Of a DNA stretch of 64,000 nucleotides, positions 21,149 to 32,198 are shown piece after piece; the first letter of the stretch is position 1; each line of letters opens with the position of its first letter. The notes beneath the pieces were generated by a model. The model was not told where the DNA came from and searched no databases. It was given only the letters and a program-made list of their open reading frames with translations. The translations under genes and the position numbers were made by a program. The stretch is from Hordeum vulgare subsp. vulgare (lineage: Eukaryota; Streptophyta; Magnoliopsida; Poales; Poaceae), in contig NC_058520.1 of NCBI RefSeq assembly GCF_904849725.1, positions 539,452,083 to 539,516,082 of the forward strand, given 5' to 3'.

Positions 21149-24100
21149 TCACTTCTTGGCGGTTGATGAAGAGCCGTGATGCTTCTTGGAAGTAGTCTTC
21201 TTCCTTGGACCGGTAGCAGTGTCGAGCTGTTCTTCATCAGTATCAGCAGTGCGGAATGAAGAAAAGGAGCTGTCTTCAAGGTCTGGAACTGGAATGGGCC
21301 TGAACTTCTTCTTGGGAGGCCACGACCAGTCAAATTCTCGCTCAAAGTCCATTTCTTCAAGCTCTGTCTGAGTCTTCAGATGTGCAAGTGTAGCCCAGGT
21401 GCGATCAAAAACCTCATGCAGATAGTGATGGTTAAGCTTCACAGAGTTATGTGTTTCAGTGAGGGTTTTCACAATGGCGCAAAACTGGCGTTTGACCCAC
21501 TTGTGATTGCGATCCACCTTCTGGTGAAGACTGAGGAGGATCTCTCTTGTATTCATCACGCGAGGAGGAACTGGGCTTGCCGGACGAGTCTCAGTATCAT
21601 CCCATGAAGAATAAGCTTCTGGCTCTCTGAACTGGCCATCAAGGGGCCTACTGCCTTCTTCAATCATTGACTTACCTTTTCCTTCAATGGGCTCGAAAGT
21701 CTTCTTGTTGACCCGGATAGGAGGCATATAACCAACATGGTTTTGGAAATAAGCGTGGAAGTTGATGCCTGTCCTTGTCCTGATGAATCTCATGATCCAT
21801 GGGGCATATATCTTGTGATCAAATGGACACATAGCATTGTCGGCCAAAGTCCTCAAGAAGAAATCATGGATGTTGATAGGAATACCATGGATGATGTTGA
21901 AGAGGATATTCTTCATGAGGCCTACGACATCTTCTTCATCATCATGGCCTTTGATCGGCGCGAGCACACTGCAGAGGATTCTGTAGATAGACCTTGGTGT
22001 ATATTTGAGCTCGTGGACGAGGAATGTTTTTCTCGGTGATTTTCCTTCAGCCAAAGGCTTCATGAGGACTTCCATCATCCCGTTGGGCAGCTCACGCTCA
22101 CCATAAAGCTTCACAGCCTCCTCTAAGGGAATTGGTACAGGCAGTTCACGGAGGAGGTCAGTAGCAGGAGCCTTGTATTGAGTGTTTTGTGTCATCCAGT
22201 CAAACACCCACGTGTTAATGTCTTCAGGGTTGCCAGATATGTGAAGAGTGGCATAAAACTGAAGAATGAGCTCACTATTCCAATCAGAGATGTCGGAGCA
22301 CATTGGCAGCAGACCAACTTCATGGAGTACATTGACGACTGGCTCTAGGCACGGTATTGCTTCAAGTTCAACATGAGGAATATGCCTGTGCTGGAATATC
22401 TTGTTTCTTCCACACAACACAGAAGCATAGTAATTCAGATGTGTCCTAGTCCAAAACTTCAGATGCCTCATTTGAGGCTTGTCATAGGGATTCTCTCCAA
22501 TGAAATACATGTGCTCTTCAAATAAATTCTCCTTTTGAAACTGTGGTCGCTTGGAGAATGGCTGACGCTGAACTGGCTGAAGATTTTGTTGAGGAACAGG
22601 AGGGAAGACAACAATTGCAGTCTCGGGGTTGAGCATGACGAAGGCATTGTCTTGATCAGGTGCATTTTCCTCAGCATTGTCCTCAGGGTGAGGAATTTCA
22701 TCAGCTGGGGCTTCAGGCTGAGGAGCTTGCTCTGGCTAGGCATCAGGCTGAGGGGCTAGCTCTGGCTGGGCATCAGGCTGAGGAATTTGTTCATCTTGCT
22801 CAGGTGGAGGAGTTGGGTCAGCCTGTTCCTCATCTTGAGGATTTTGCTCAGGTGGAGGAGTTTGGTCAGCATGTTCCTCATCTTGAGGATTTTGCTCAGA
22901 ACTTTGAATTTTATCAGCTTGAGGAATTTCACTTTGTTCTTCTTCAGCTGGCTTGGTGACAGAGGTAGTTTCATCAGCTGGTGCAGCTGATCCTTGTGCA
23001 GTGTCTTTCTGAGGAATGAAGGGCTGAGGACTGTCGTCAATACGAATTTCTTCGTCAGTGTGTTCCTCAGTGGCGGCATCCTTCATTTCCTCATATGTCT
23101 GTTTCGCTTGGTCATCAAGGATGACCATTTCATAAGATGGAGCGACATTTAGGGGCACAGGGTCCAGTGGAGCAGTATCTTCAAGCGCTTTGAGGCGCTT
23201 GGCCTCTGTTTCTTCTTCTGCTGAGGAGGCCTTTCTCTTTTTGGCTTCCTTCTCAGCAGCCCTGGTTTTCTTCACGTTGATGCAGACGGACTCATCTTCT
23301 TCACCTTTGAAGCTTTTGGTGAAGGGGTTCTCTCGACAGATTCTTCAGCTGGCTTTGAGGAACCAGCTGGAGTAGAGTCATCAGCTTGCTTTGATGAAGC
23401 AGCTGGGTCAGGGGCAGTCTCATCAGCTCAGCAGGTTCATCAGCTGGAGCTTCCATGGTGATTTGTTCAATAGCCGGTACATCCACACGGCTTTCTTGGT
23501 GTATTTCCTCAGCATGGGGAGTTGGTGTTGGAGGTGCAGCCTTCTTATTGTAGTCATCAACAGCTTTAGTGGCCAGCTTGATGAAATTGCTCTTGAGACT
23601 CTGACGATCTGACAGCTTGGAGTACTTATCAGCCAAATTCTTCAACTCGGCCTGTGTTGACACCAGTGCATCAGGCGTCAAGCTGAGGAGATTCTGCTTG
23701 AGGAATTTCTCCTTTTTAAGCTTCGCAACCTTGGCCTGCTTGGCTTGCTGTTCTTTCCACTTGGCTTCATTGATGAAAGTGGCCACCATGTGGCTGATGC
23801 CAGGGGGAAGTTTCAAATCATCAAGCGGAGTGTTTGGGTCCTCATACCAGATGTTTATGTAGTCTAGGAGGACCTTGGGGTCCATGGCCAGAGGAATGGC
23901 GTTGCCTGATGCTTGACCTACCCTTTCCTACTTGTTTCTGATTATCGCTTGCAGGGTTTGATCATCATATTCATCACTGCCCTCTGATGCAGACGGGACA
24001 GTGATGATTTTGCTGGGGCTTGGCAGAGTTGCTCTTTCAGCAGACACCTGAGTCTTCACCGGAGGTGGTGAAGACTTTGTCTCCGAGCTGGTTGCAGCCG

Positions 24101-24872
24101 GGAGTGAGGAGCTGGAGGTGGCGGTCAGTGGCTTCATGACCGGCTTCTGTACTGGTATCTCTTCAGACTTTGGTGGTGGTGCTGAGGATTTTGGAGCTGA
24201 GGGTTTTGGCGCTGAGGGTTTTGTAACTGATGCCTGAGCATACTTCTCTTGAGGCTTTGGAGCCCTTGGTTTTGACGGCACAGACTGCGGTTGAGGAATT
24301 GCTGAACTAGAGGTCTCAGCGGCAAAGGAAGTAGCTGCAGTTGAGGCAGCAGCTGAGGATTCATTGAATTTCCTCACAGCAGCTTCTGCCTGCTTCTTGA
24401 GCTTAGCCAGATGCTTGTCCTTCTCATCCGAATAATCATCAATGGTCTTGAGGCTTGAGGGATGTCTTACTTGATGAGCCTCAAGTGGGGCCTGTTTGCC
24501 AGGAGGCTTCAGGGCGAATTTCTTCGCATACTTGGCAGTTACAAACCTGTATTCCTTCCATTCCTTAACCCATCGGCGTTCTATCTTCTGCAGCCGAATT
24601 TTTCTCTTGGCCATTGTTTCATTTTCATCAAGTGTGCAATAGTCCAAGTAAATATCCTCAGGGATATCCGCAGTTGTGTTCTGCTCAAGTTTCTTTCCTC
24701 CCTTCTGCTTTCTGTCATCCTCCATTTTCTTCAGCTGAGGATTTTGCTGATGAGATTGAACTCTTGAGGATTCTAATGAGACTTGAAGATTTTCTTCAAG
24801 AAACGCTGCAAATGAGTTAATGTGATGAGAACCGAGAGATTCATCAGCTGACATGTGTGTACCTGTGAACAC
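21149..24872 (-). pseudogene. Copia extra ORF downstream of pol
   Basis: About 1,240 codons in the position of the env-like gene of SIRE elements. Part 1 (24860-23928, MSADESLGSHH) is lysine-rich and helical, then Pro/Ser/Ala low complexity. Part 2 (23885-23301) is in the same frame after a single stop and is helical (EAKWKEQQAKQAKVAKLKKE). A one-base shift near 23300 leads to part 3 (23275-22736), with acidic repeats of NPQDEEQADPTPPPEQ. Part 4 (22636-21149) is a compact domain: HLKFWTRTHLNYYASVL, WNSELILQFYATLHISG, PRKTFLVHELKYTPRSIYRI and NILFNIIHGIPINIHDFFLR, with a basic tail. Part 4 resembles domains annotated as 'putative plant transposon protein'; I am not sure. No signal peptide or membrane segment is seen, so I do not call it env. 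Function unknown. Confidence 0.75.
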
Positions 24873-26206
24873 AGTATAGTTGCGAGGAATTTGGAGAGGT
24901 CATATGCGTTCTCAGATTTGAAGAAAATGAAAAAGTTTGACATTTGAGGAATTTAACCAGTGGTTGAGGAATTTGCCTAAGCATACTGTTCTTGGGTTCA
25001 AGAGTTGTACAGATCCGAAAATTCGCACAATTGAGGAATCTCGTGAAAATCTTAGATGCTTAGTGAAGTTCATCAATGGTGTGGTGATAGGCGGTGTTTG
25101 AGGAATCAAGTGCATATCGATTCTTGAGGAAAAACAAATTTCACATAGGAGATGTAAAATAGTAGATCTAACTTGCTGTAAAAATGGGATTCTATTTACC
25201 CTTGTAGGCGCAAACGAAGAACACAGAAAAGTGGTGTAGGGAGGCTCTTCGGTCGCGTGTCCAATGCGCCCTAACCCGGCGGCAGAGGACATCTACGACG
25301 GCGGCGGACGAAGATGGTCCGACTCCGGCGTGGTTCCGGCGACGGAGAAGTCGAGGCAGTGAAGCTCTTCCTCACCGGCGACGAGACTTCCAGTGGTGGC
25401 GCTAGGGTTCGGTGCTTTTTGCTGTAGCAGGAGAGCGACGGGGCGAAGAAGAGTTTGCCGAGGGGGATAAGGACATATTTATAGCCAGACAGTTACTGTT
25501 GGCGTGAAGATTTCGGACCAAACAGCCCCTGCCTCTACGTCTCCCCAGGACACGTGTAGTTCCCGAGCAAGGCGGTGGAGAGAGTGGAGATCGTGGTTAT
25601 CCGAACGTGGGAAGTGGGGTTCAGTTACTGTGGATTAAAGAAACAATTTTTGAAGATTGGGGATTTTTGTTACAAAATCATCAGCTGACAAGGACGCAGT
25701 GAGGATTTTGAACAAAGTTTCAAGTAGAACGCACATGAAGAATCGAATAGACTGGATGAGAATAACATAGAGGGAAAGTAGGGTCTGATCACATTCACTT
25801 AGAAGAAATATCAACTTGAAGAAATAGCTATAAGTGAATGTTGTTGAGGACTTGAAATCACAGTCTATCTAGTCAAACGAAAGTCATCAAGTGTTTTTGA
25901 AGATTTTGTGATAAATCGTCACGATGAAGAACAACTGTTTTGAAGAAAAAACACATTTTGAGGAAATGGAACATTTGAAGAAAATCAACTTGAGGAATTT
26001 CACATTGGGCGGTGGCGTGACCCACCATATAAGAATGTTGATTACAGACGCCGCGTACAATTGTCGTAGGGCCCTGAGAATCAATTTCTTCGTTGATTTC
26101 TTCACATTCAGAGTGATATTCTTCATCAGTTGAAGAAAATCGATTCATCATGTGTTGCACATCTAAGTCATCAATTTTGCATAAGTGTTAGGATGTGTGC
26201 ATGTTT
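24873..26206 (-). promoter_or_regulatory. Spacer with internal promoter of the extra gene
   Basis: Lies between RNase H and the extra ORF. On the minus strand there is a TATA box, TATAAATAT (25475-25483), then a C-rich leader with CGAACCCTAGCGCC, typical of plant genes. A possible intron donor is at about 25200 (CTACAAGGGTAAATAG), and a good acceptor (GTGTTCACAG, near 24868) sits just before the ATG of the extra ORF. This would give a spliced leader with its own transcript. The part from 25500 to 26206 holds only short frames. Promoter and intron are inference from sequence. Confidence 0.55.
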
Positions 26207-27778
26207 CTACAAAACATTTGAAGATTCTAAGATATTTAGCTCACACCGCAACTTGCAAAACCTTTTCTCATCCAAGGGCTTAGTGAAGATATCTGCCAGT
26301 TGATCATCAGTCTTCACATGGTCGATGAGGATATTGCCCTTGAGGACATGGTCCCGAAGAAAATGATGACGAATCTGGATGTGCTTGGTCTTCGAGTGCT
26401 GTACTAGGTTGTATGCAATCTTGATTGCACTCTCATTGTCGCAGTAGAGAGGCACATTCTTCATGTGGATGCCGTAGTCCTTGAGGGTTTGCTTCATCCA
26501 TAATAATTGAGCACGGCATGAACCAGCAGCAATGTACTCAGCTTCGGCAGTGGAGAGTGATACGCAGTTCTGCTTCTTTGAGGACCAGCAAACTAGTGAT
26601 CTTCCAAGGAAATGGCAGGTGCCAGAAGTTGACTTGCGATCCACACGATCACCATCATAGTCAGAATCAGAATACCCCACCAGATGAAGATTTGAGCCCT
26701 TGGGATACCATAATCCTAGTGTTGGTGTGTGAGCTAAGTATCGAAGAATGTGCTTCACAGCCTTATGGTCTGATTCCTTCGGTTTTGCTTGAAAACATGC
26801 ACACATGCAAACACTAAGCATTATATCTGGCCTAGATGCACATAGATACAATAAAGAGCCAATCATAGAGCGATATACCTGCTGATCGAAATCTTTACCA
26901 TTTTCATCAGTGCCGAGGTGGCCGTTGGTAGGCATTGGAGTCTTGGCACCCTTGCATTCATGCATGTCGAATTTCCTCAGAACATCCTTGAGGTATTTCT
27001 CCTGTGATATGAAGATTCCATTGCGTTGTTGACGAATTTGAAGACCTAAGAAGAATTTCAGCTCCCCCATCAAAGACATCTGATATTCTTCACTCATCAT
27101 GTAAGCAAATTCATCATTGTATCGTTTGTCAGTACAACCAAATATGATATCATCGACATATATTTGACACACAAATAGCTCATTATCATAGGATTTAGTG
27201 AAAAGAGTTGGATCGAGTGAACCAGGTTTGAAGCCTTTCTTCATGAGGAATTCCTTCAATGTATCATACCATGCCCGAGGGGCTTGCTTGAGACCATAGA
27301 GAGCCTTTTTGAGTCTGAAGACTTTGTCAGGATTCTTTGGATCCTCAAAACCTGGGGGCTGAGCAACATATACTTCTTCCTCAAGCTTACCATTGAGGAA
27401 TGCACTTTTCACATCCATTTGATATAAGATGATGTTATGATGATTAGCATAAGCAAGTAGTATTGGAATAGCTTCAAGTCTAGCAACAGGTGCAAAAGTT
27501 TCATCGAAATCTATTCCTTCAACCTGGGTGTAGCCTTGGGCTACAAGTCGTGCCCTGTTCCTCACCACTTGACCGTCCTCATCTTGCTTGTTTCGGAAAA
27601 TCCACTTGGTGCCGATGATGTTGTGCTTGCGAGGATCTGGTCGTTTGACGAGCTCCCATACGTCATTCAGCTTGAATTGAAGAAGTTCGTCTTGCATAGC
27701 TTGGATCCACTCCGGTTCGAGAAAAGCCTCAGCAACTTTTGAGGGTTCTGTGATGGATACAAAGGAAAAAATGCCCAC
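26207..27778 (-). CDS. pol: Copia reverse transcriptase and RNase H
   Basis: An uninterrupted frame of 523 codons. The reverse transcriptase begins [15 protein letters not shown] and [14 protein letters not shown], followed by [56 protein letters not shown] and the catalytic YVDD (about residue 209). RNase H follows with [10 protein letters not shown] (about 367), [11 protein letters not shown] (about 408), the DNESAI motif and DIFTKPLD (about 496). All main catalytic residues are present, and this is the best-preserved enzyme unit in the window. It lacks a start of its own because it is the C-terminal part of a polyprotein; the frame change to the integrase part lies near 27740-27800. It makes cDNA and degrades the RNA template. 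Confidence 0.95.
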   Translation of the reverse strand: MGIFSFVSITEPSKVAEAFLEPEWIQAMQDELLQFKLNDVWELVKRPDPRKHNIIGTKWIFRNKQDEDGQVVRNRARLVAQGYTQVEGIDFDETFAPVARLEAIPILLAYANHHNIILYQMDVKSAFLNGKLEEEVYVAQPPGFEDPKNPDKVFRLKKALYGLKQAPRAWYDTLKEFLMKKGFKPGSLDPTLFTKSYDNELFVCQIYVDDIIFGCTDKRYNDEFAYMMSEEYQMSLMGELKFFLGLQIRQQRNGIFISQEKYLKDVLRKFDMHECKGAKTPMPTNGHLGTDENGKDFDQQVYRSMIGSLLYLCASRPDIMLSVCMCACFQAKPKESDHKAVKHILRYLAHTPTLGLWYPKGSNLHLVGYSDSDYDGDRVDRKSTSGTCHFLGRSLVCWSSKKQNCVSLSTAEAEYIAAGSCRAQLLWMKQTLKDYGIHMKNVPLYCDNESAIKIAYNLVQHSKTKHIQIRHHFLRDHVLKGNILIDHVKTDDQLADIFTKPLDEKRFCKLRCELNILESSNVL

Positions 27779-28253
27779 AAAAGTTAACTAAGTGTGAAGC
27801 TTTTGAGCGAGTGAGAGGACCTGGCGCGTTGATGTCGATGAGGATTTTGTCAAGTTCTACTTCATTTGCAATCCTCGGATGAGCTGGTTGAGGATTTCGT
27901 CTGGGCTGAGGAAGTGGTTCTGGTGCAATTTCCTGAGGAGCATCTTCTTGATTTTCATCAATGATGGGAATCGTTTCTTCACCAATTTCCTCAGTGGGGA
28001 CAACGTCTTCAGTAGGTTTGAGCGTTAATGCTTCCTCAGGAGACAGCTTATCTGGATCAGAAGGCAATTGCTCTCTTTGCGAGCCATTAGTTTCATCGAA
28101 CCGCACATCTACGGTCTCAACAACTTTGTTGTGATAGTTGTTGAATACTTTGTAGGTGTGCGAGTCCTTTCCATAACCAAGCATAAAACCTTCATGTGCC
28201 TTAGGTGCAAAATTTTGAGCTATGGTGAGGATCTCTAATCCAACATTTTGCAC
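27729..28253 (-). pseudogene. pol: Copia integrase C-terminal region and linker
   Basis: 174 codons in a different frame from both neighbours. FAPKAHEGFMLGYGKDSHTY and VVETVDVRFDETNGS are the end of the Copia integrase module. An acidic/proline linker leads to the reverse transcriptase. Single-base changes near 28210 and 27750 are probably all that separate it from the flanking frames. Confidence 0.85.
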
Positions 28254-29379
28254 CGAAGACTTTGAAATAACTTACATTGGGTTTCTTATCAGTGAGGAGT
28301 TCATATGAGGTTTTCTTGAGGAATTTGTGAAGATATACCCTGTTGATGATATGGCATGCAGTGTTGATTGCTTCAGGCCAAAAGCGACGAGGAGTCTGAT
28401 ATTCTTCAAGCATAGTTCTTGTTGTCTCAACCAGAGTCCTATTCTTCCTTTCGACGACACCATTCTGCTGAGGAGTATAAGGAGCAGATAATTCGTGGGT
28501 AATACCAAGTTCATCAAGATAATCATCAAGACCAGTGTTTTTGAACTCTGTTTCATTATCACTCCTGATATGTTTGATCTTGATGCCAAAGTTCGTCGAG
28601 GCCCTTGAAGAAAATCGTTTGAAGATTTCCTGCACTTCAGTTTTATACACTATGATATGCACCCATGTATATCTGGAATAATCATCAACTATGACGAAGC
28701 CATATAAAGATGCTGCATTGGTTAGTGTGGCATAGTGAGTAGGTCCAAATAGATCCATATGAAGCAATTCGAATGGACGTGTAGTGGTCATGATAGTCTT
28801 CGAGGGATGCTTGGACCTGGTCATTTTCCCAGATTCACATGCACCGCAGAGATGATCCTTGAGGAATTTGACTGATTCGATGCCGACGGCATGCTTCTTC
28901 TTCGCGAGCGTGTGCAAATTCCTCATGCCTGCATGACCTAGTCTTCGGTGCCACAGCCATCCTTCTGAGGTTTTTGCTAGTAAGCAAGTGGTTGGTTGAG
29001 GACCTGTAGAGAAATCAACAATGTACAAATCCCCTCTTCTTACCCCTTCGAAGACTTTGGATCTGTCAGATTCCATGATGACTACACATCTATATCTACC
29101 AAAGATAACAATCATATCAAGATCACAAAGCATCGAGACTGACATGACATTAAAACCAAGGGATTCAACAAGCATTACTTTGTCCATATGCCTATCCTTG
29201 GAAATAGCCACCTTGCCAAGTCCCAATACCTTGCTTTTACCTTTGTCAGCATATGTGATTTGCTTCAGAGGCGATGGAGTTAGTGGCATATTCATGAGCA
29301 AGCTTTTATCACCATTCATGTGATGTGTGCAGCCACTATCAAGAACCCACTCAGTATTCTTGGGTTTATCATCATGCAA
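28201..29379 (-). CDS. pol: Copia protease and integrase
   Basis: 392 codons open. Protease active site LDSGCTHHM at about residue 13, with the flap region following. The GAG-pre-integrase zinc site runs from WLWHRRLGHAGMRNLH to CGACESGKMTR (H-H-C-C, about 141-190). Integrase core: first Asp in LLHMDLFGP (about 205), second in RSDNETEFKN (about 269; Glu replaces the usual Gly after SDN) and Glu in QNGVVERKNRT (about 306). It ends near KVFGAKCWIRD at a frame change. The protease matures the polyprotein and the integrase inserts the cDNA. The N-terminal side (29380-29601) contains several stops. Confidence 0.92.
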   Translation of the reverse strand: MHDDKPKNTEWVLDSGCTHHMNGDKSLLMNMPLTPSPLKQITYADKGKSKVLGLGKVAISKDRHMDKVMLVESLGFNVMSVSMLCDLDMIVIFGRYRCVVIMESDRSKVFEGVRRGDLYIVDFSTGPQPTTCLLAKTSEGWLWHRRLGHAGMRNLHTLAKKKHAVGIESVKFLKDHLCGACESGKMTRSKHPSKTIMTTTRPFELLHMDLFGPTHYATLTNAASLYGFVIVDDYSRYTWVHIIVYKTEVQEIFKRFSSRASTNFGIKIKHIRSDNETEFKNTGLDDYLDELGITHELSAPYTPQQNGVVERKNRTLVETTRTMLEEYQTPRRFWPEAINTACHIINRVYLHKFLKKTSYELLTDKKPNVSYFKVFGAKCWIRDPHHSSKFCT

Positions 29380-29601
29380 ATGAATTAGTATAGCTTACCA
29401 TCTCATATGCTTCAAGTTTGAAGAATATGATATCAATTTCATCAGATAAGAATTTCATCACAACAGAATTATAAGGACGTGTGAAATATTTCTATTTCAT
29501 CAATATTGGCTTGCGTCCTATCAAGCATTTCCTCAGGTCTCCAGCAAATTCTTCAGATGATGATTTTCATCTGGAGACCTGACCTACAGAAGTGATTAGT
29601 T

Positions 29602-30726
29602 CTATTTCTTCACCACCCACATCTGAAGGGGTGGCAAAACATTCATCATCCTGCGAGCACCATATGAGAAAGGTGGCATTGAAGCTAATGCACTTCTCTT
29701 AACAGTAGGGGGGTTAAAATACTCATATGAATATGCAGAGAACTGGTTTGAGGATTTAAGAACATAATGATTTGAAGAGTAACGATCATATTCATATTCC
29801 TTGTAGTTTCCCTGCATGTTAGACGCATTAGCACGGGTACGAGCATAATTTTGACCAGTTGAGGATTTTGATCCTCTTGAAGACTTTGGTCCTCTTGAGG
29901 AATTTGATCTGCGGTTCAGATTCTTCAGTGGTGGTGTCATGAGGACATTCACCTGAAGATTTTCAAGACATCTTTTGGGAACCCATATTTTCCTCAAGGG
30001 AGGGCCATTCCTGCAGTTAGTTCCAACATATCGAGCAAATACTTCACCAGATTGATTTTTGAACAGTTTCTAGTTGGAGTCAAATGACTCATCTGAGGAA
30101 TAGGATAATTCACATGAAAAGCCAGTTAGATTAGATGGATCACAAGGAGGTCCAGTAGCAGCAACCCATGAGGTTTTGGGATACTGCTCAGGTTTCCAAT
30201 AAGATCCATCAGCATTTAATTTCCTCTCAAAGGCAATTCCTTCTTTCCTCGGGTTCCTATTCAAGATCTACTTTTTGAGCACATCACAAAGGGTTTGATG
30301 TCCTTTGTATATGCCTATCACATACAATTCCTTCAACCCTGCATTTTCATCAGTAACATTTGTGTTTTCCTCAAGTGAGGAAATAGACACTAGAGGTGCA
30401 GTTGAAGAATTTGTAGCAATAGAAGCATTTGATGATTCTGGTGAAGAATTAGCAGTTTCGCGTTCAATGCATTTAAGACATGGAGGAATGAATTCAACTT
30501 GACCAGCGTTGATCTGTTGAGCTAGTAATGAATCATTTTCCATACGAAGATCATCATGAGACATCCTCAGCTTCTCTAGATCAAGCTTCCTTTGAAGAAA
30601 TTCATAGGAAAGCTTCTCATGATCAGCGAGGAGTGTATCATAACGATCCTGAAGATTATCAAATCTAGACTGAAGACTTTTCACATCTTCAGTGAGGATT
30701 TGGGTAAGGTTCATTTCGTCATTCAA
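29602..30726 (-). pseudogene. gag: Copia Gag C-terminal linker with coiled coil
   Basis: One frame with in-frame stops at about 30268 and 30070 (both TAG). The first part is a heptad-rich coiled coil (SLQSRFDNLQDRYDTLLADH, LEKLRMSHDDLRMENDSLL). It is followed by CLKCIERET, a low-complexity Ser/Asn/Thr stretch, YWKPEQYPKTSWVAATGPPC and a Ser/Arg-rich segment (SSRGPKSSRGSKSS). Long linkers like this lie between Gag and protease in SIRE-type elements. The 222 bases before the protease have no open frame. Confidence 0.75.
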
Positions 30727-30743
30727 CAGATCATCACTTTTAT

Positions 30744-32131
30744 CTAGCAGTTTCTGAAGCTTTTCCAGGGTAGTTTGTTGTTTAGTGGCAATGATAGCAA
30801 GTTTACTGTAACTGGGGATTTATAATCATCATGTTCACAGTCACTTGAATCAGAGGAGGAGGCATTATTTGGTACCTTTGAACCTTTTGCTATGAAGCAA
30901 TAGGTTGGAGCGAAGTCATCAGCATAGTCATCGGTGTGGATGGTGCAACCATTTTCTTCAAGATTGAAGATTGACTTGCTGACGAAAGTGGTTGCCAGTG
31001 CAAGACTAGCCTGTCCACATTCTGAGTCTTCATCAGAACCCTCTTCTTCATCACATTCCTCTGATTCTGCCTCGAAGTCCATTTCCTTGCCAATAAGTGC
31101 CCGAGCCTTTCTGAAACTAGTCTTCTTGTGCGATGAGGGCTTTGAAGATGAGGATTTTGAAGATTTCTTCTTCTTCTTCGAGTCATCAGAACTGTCATCT
31201 TATATTTCTTCTTCTTTGATTCCTTTCCCCAACGGGGACAATCAGCAATGTAATGACCTGATTTCTTGCACTTGTGGCAGGTTCTTTTCTTGTAGTCCTG
31301 AGATGAAGATTCTGATTTCCTCATGTCTCTTCTTGAAGATTTACCGAACTGGCCACGTCGTGTAAACCTCTGGAATTTCCTCACGAGCATTGCAAGCTCC
31401 TGTCCAAATTCTTCAGGGTCACCAATGCTGTCATCCGAATCTTCTTCTTCAGATGAGGAAATTGCTCTAGCCTTCAGTGCACGTGGTCTAGAATAGCTTG
31501 TTCCATATAGATCTTTCTTTTCTTCTAGCTGGAATTCATGAGTATTTAGCCTTTCGAGTATATCAGCTGGATCAAGCATCTTGTATTCTGGTCTTTCTTG
31601 AATCATCAGAACTAAAGTATCAAATGAAGAATCCAAAGATCTCAGCAGTTTCTTCACAACTTCGTGATCAGTAATGTCTCGAGCTCCCAGTGCTTGCAGT
31701 TCATTTGATATGTCAGTGAGGCGATCAAAGGTGTCTTGGCAGCTTTCATTGTCATGCCTCTTGAAGCGATTGAAGAGATTGCGAAGAATATCAACACGAG
31801 AGTCATGCTGGGTTGATACTCCTTCATTTACTTTGCACAGTCTCTCCCAGATCAGTGTTGCAGAGCCCAAAGCACTCACTCTTCCAAACTGGCCTGGGCT
31901 CAGATGGCCACAGATGATATTCTTCGCTTGAGAATTGAGTTGCTTGAATTTCTTCACATCAGCAGCAGAGACACTAGCAGAGATGATGGGGACACCATGT
32001 TCCACAATATACCAGAGATCATTATCAATAGCTTGTAGATGCATTTGCATCTTGTTCTTCCAGAAGGGAAAGTTCTTTCCTTTGAAGGTAGGACATGCTG
32101 CAGTCACCTTAAACATGCCTGCAGTCGACAT
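30744..32131 (-). pseudogene. gag: Copia Gag
   Basis: Starts MSTAGMFKVTAACPTFKGKN about 60 bases behind the primer-binding site. Residues 10-230 match the UBN2-type Copia Gag core (FPFWKNKMQMHLQAID, NEGVSTQHDSRVDILRNLF, DTFDRLTDISNELQALG, LLRSLDSSFDTLVLMIQ). A classical knuckle, CHKCKKSGHYIADC, is at about residue 282. A frame change near 31190, in a run of Lys codons, moves the reading to the acidic segment at 31082-30744 (ESEECDEEEGSDEDSECG). The protein would build virus-like particles and bind the element RNA. Confidence 0.9.
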
Positions 32132-32183
32132 AACTAAAACTCCAGGTGGTTAAACCAAAATCACACAGAATAAGGGAATACAT

Positions 32184-32197
32184 TGATCTGATACCAA
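32184..32197 (-). other. Copia primer-binding site
   Basis: TTGGTATCAGATCA on the minus strand, one base behind the 5' LTR. The TGGTATCAGA core is complementary to initiator methionine tRNA, as is usual for Copia elements. Confidence 0.9.
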
Positions 32198-32198
32198 T

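Noticed and set aside
21149..24872. env gene of a retrovirus-like Copia
   Set aside because: Position fits, but no signal peptide, membrane helix or cleavage site is visible.
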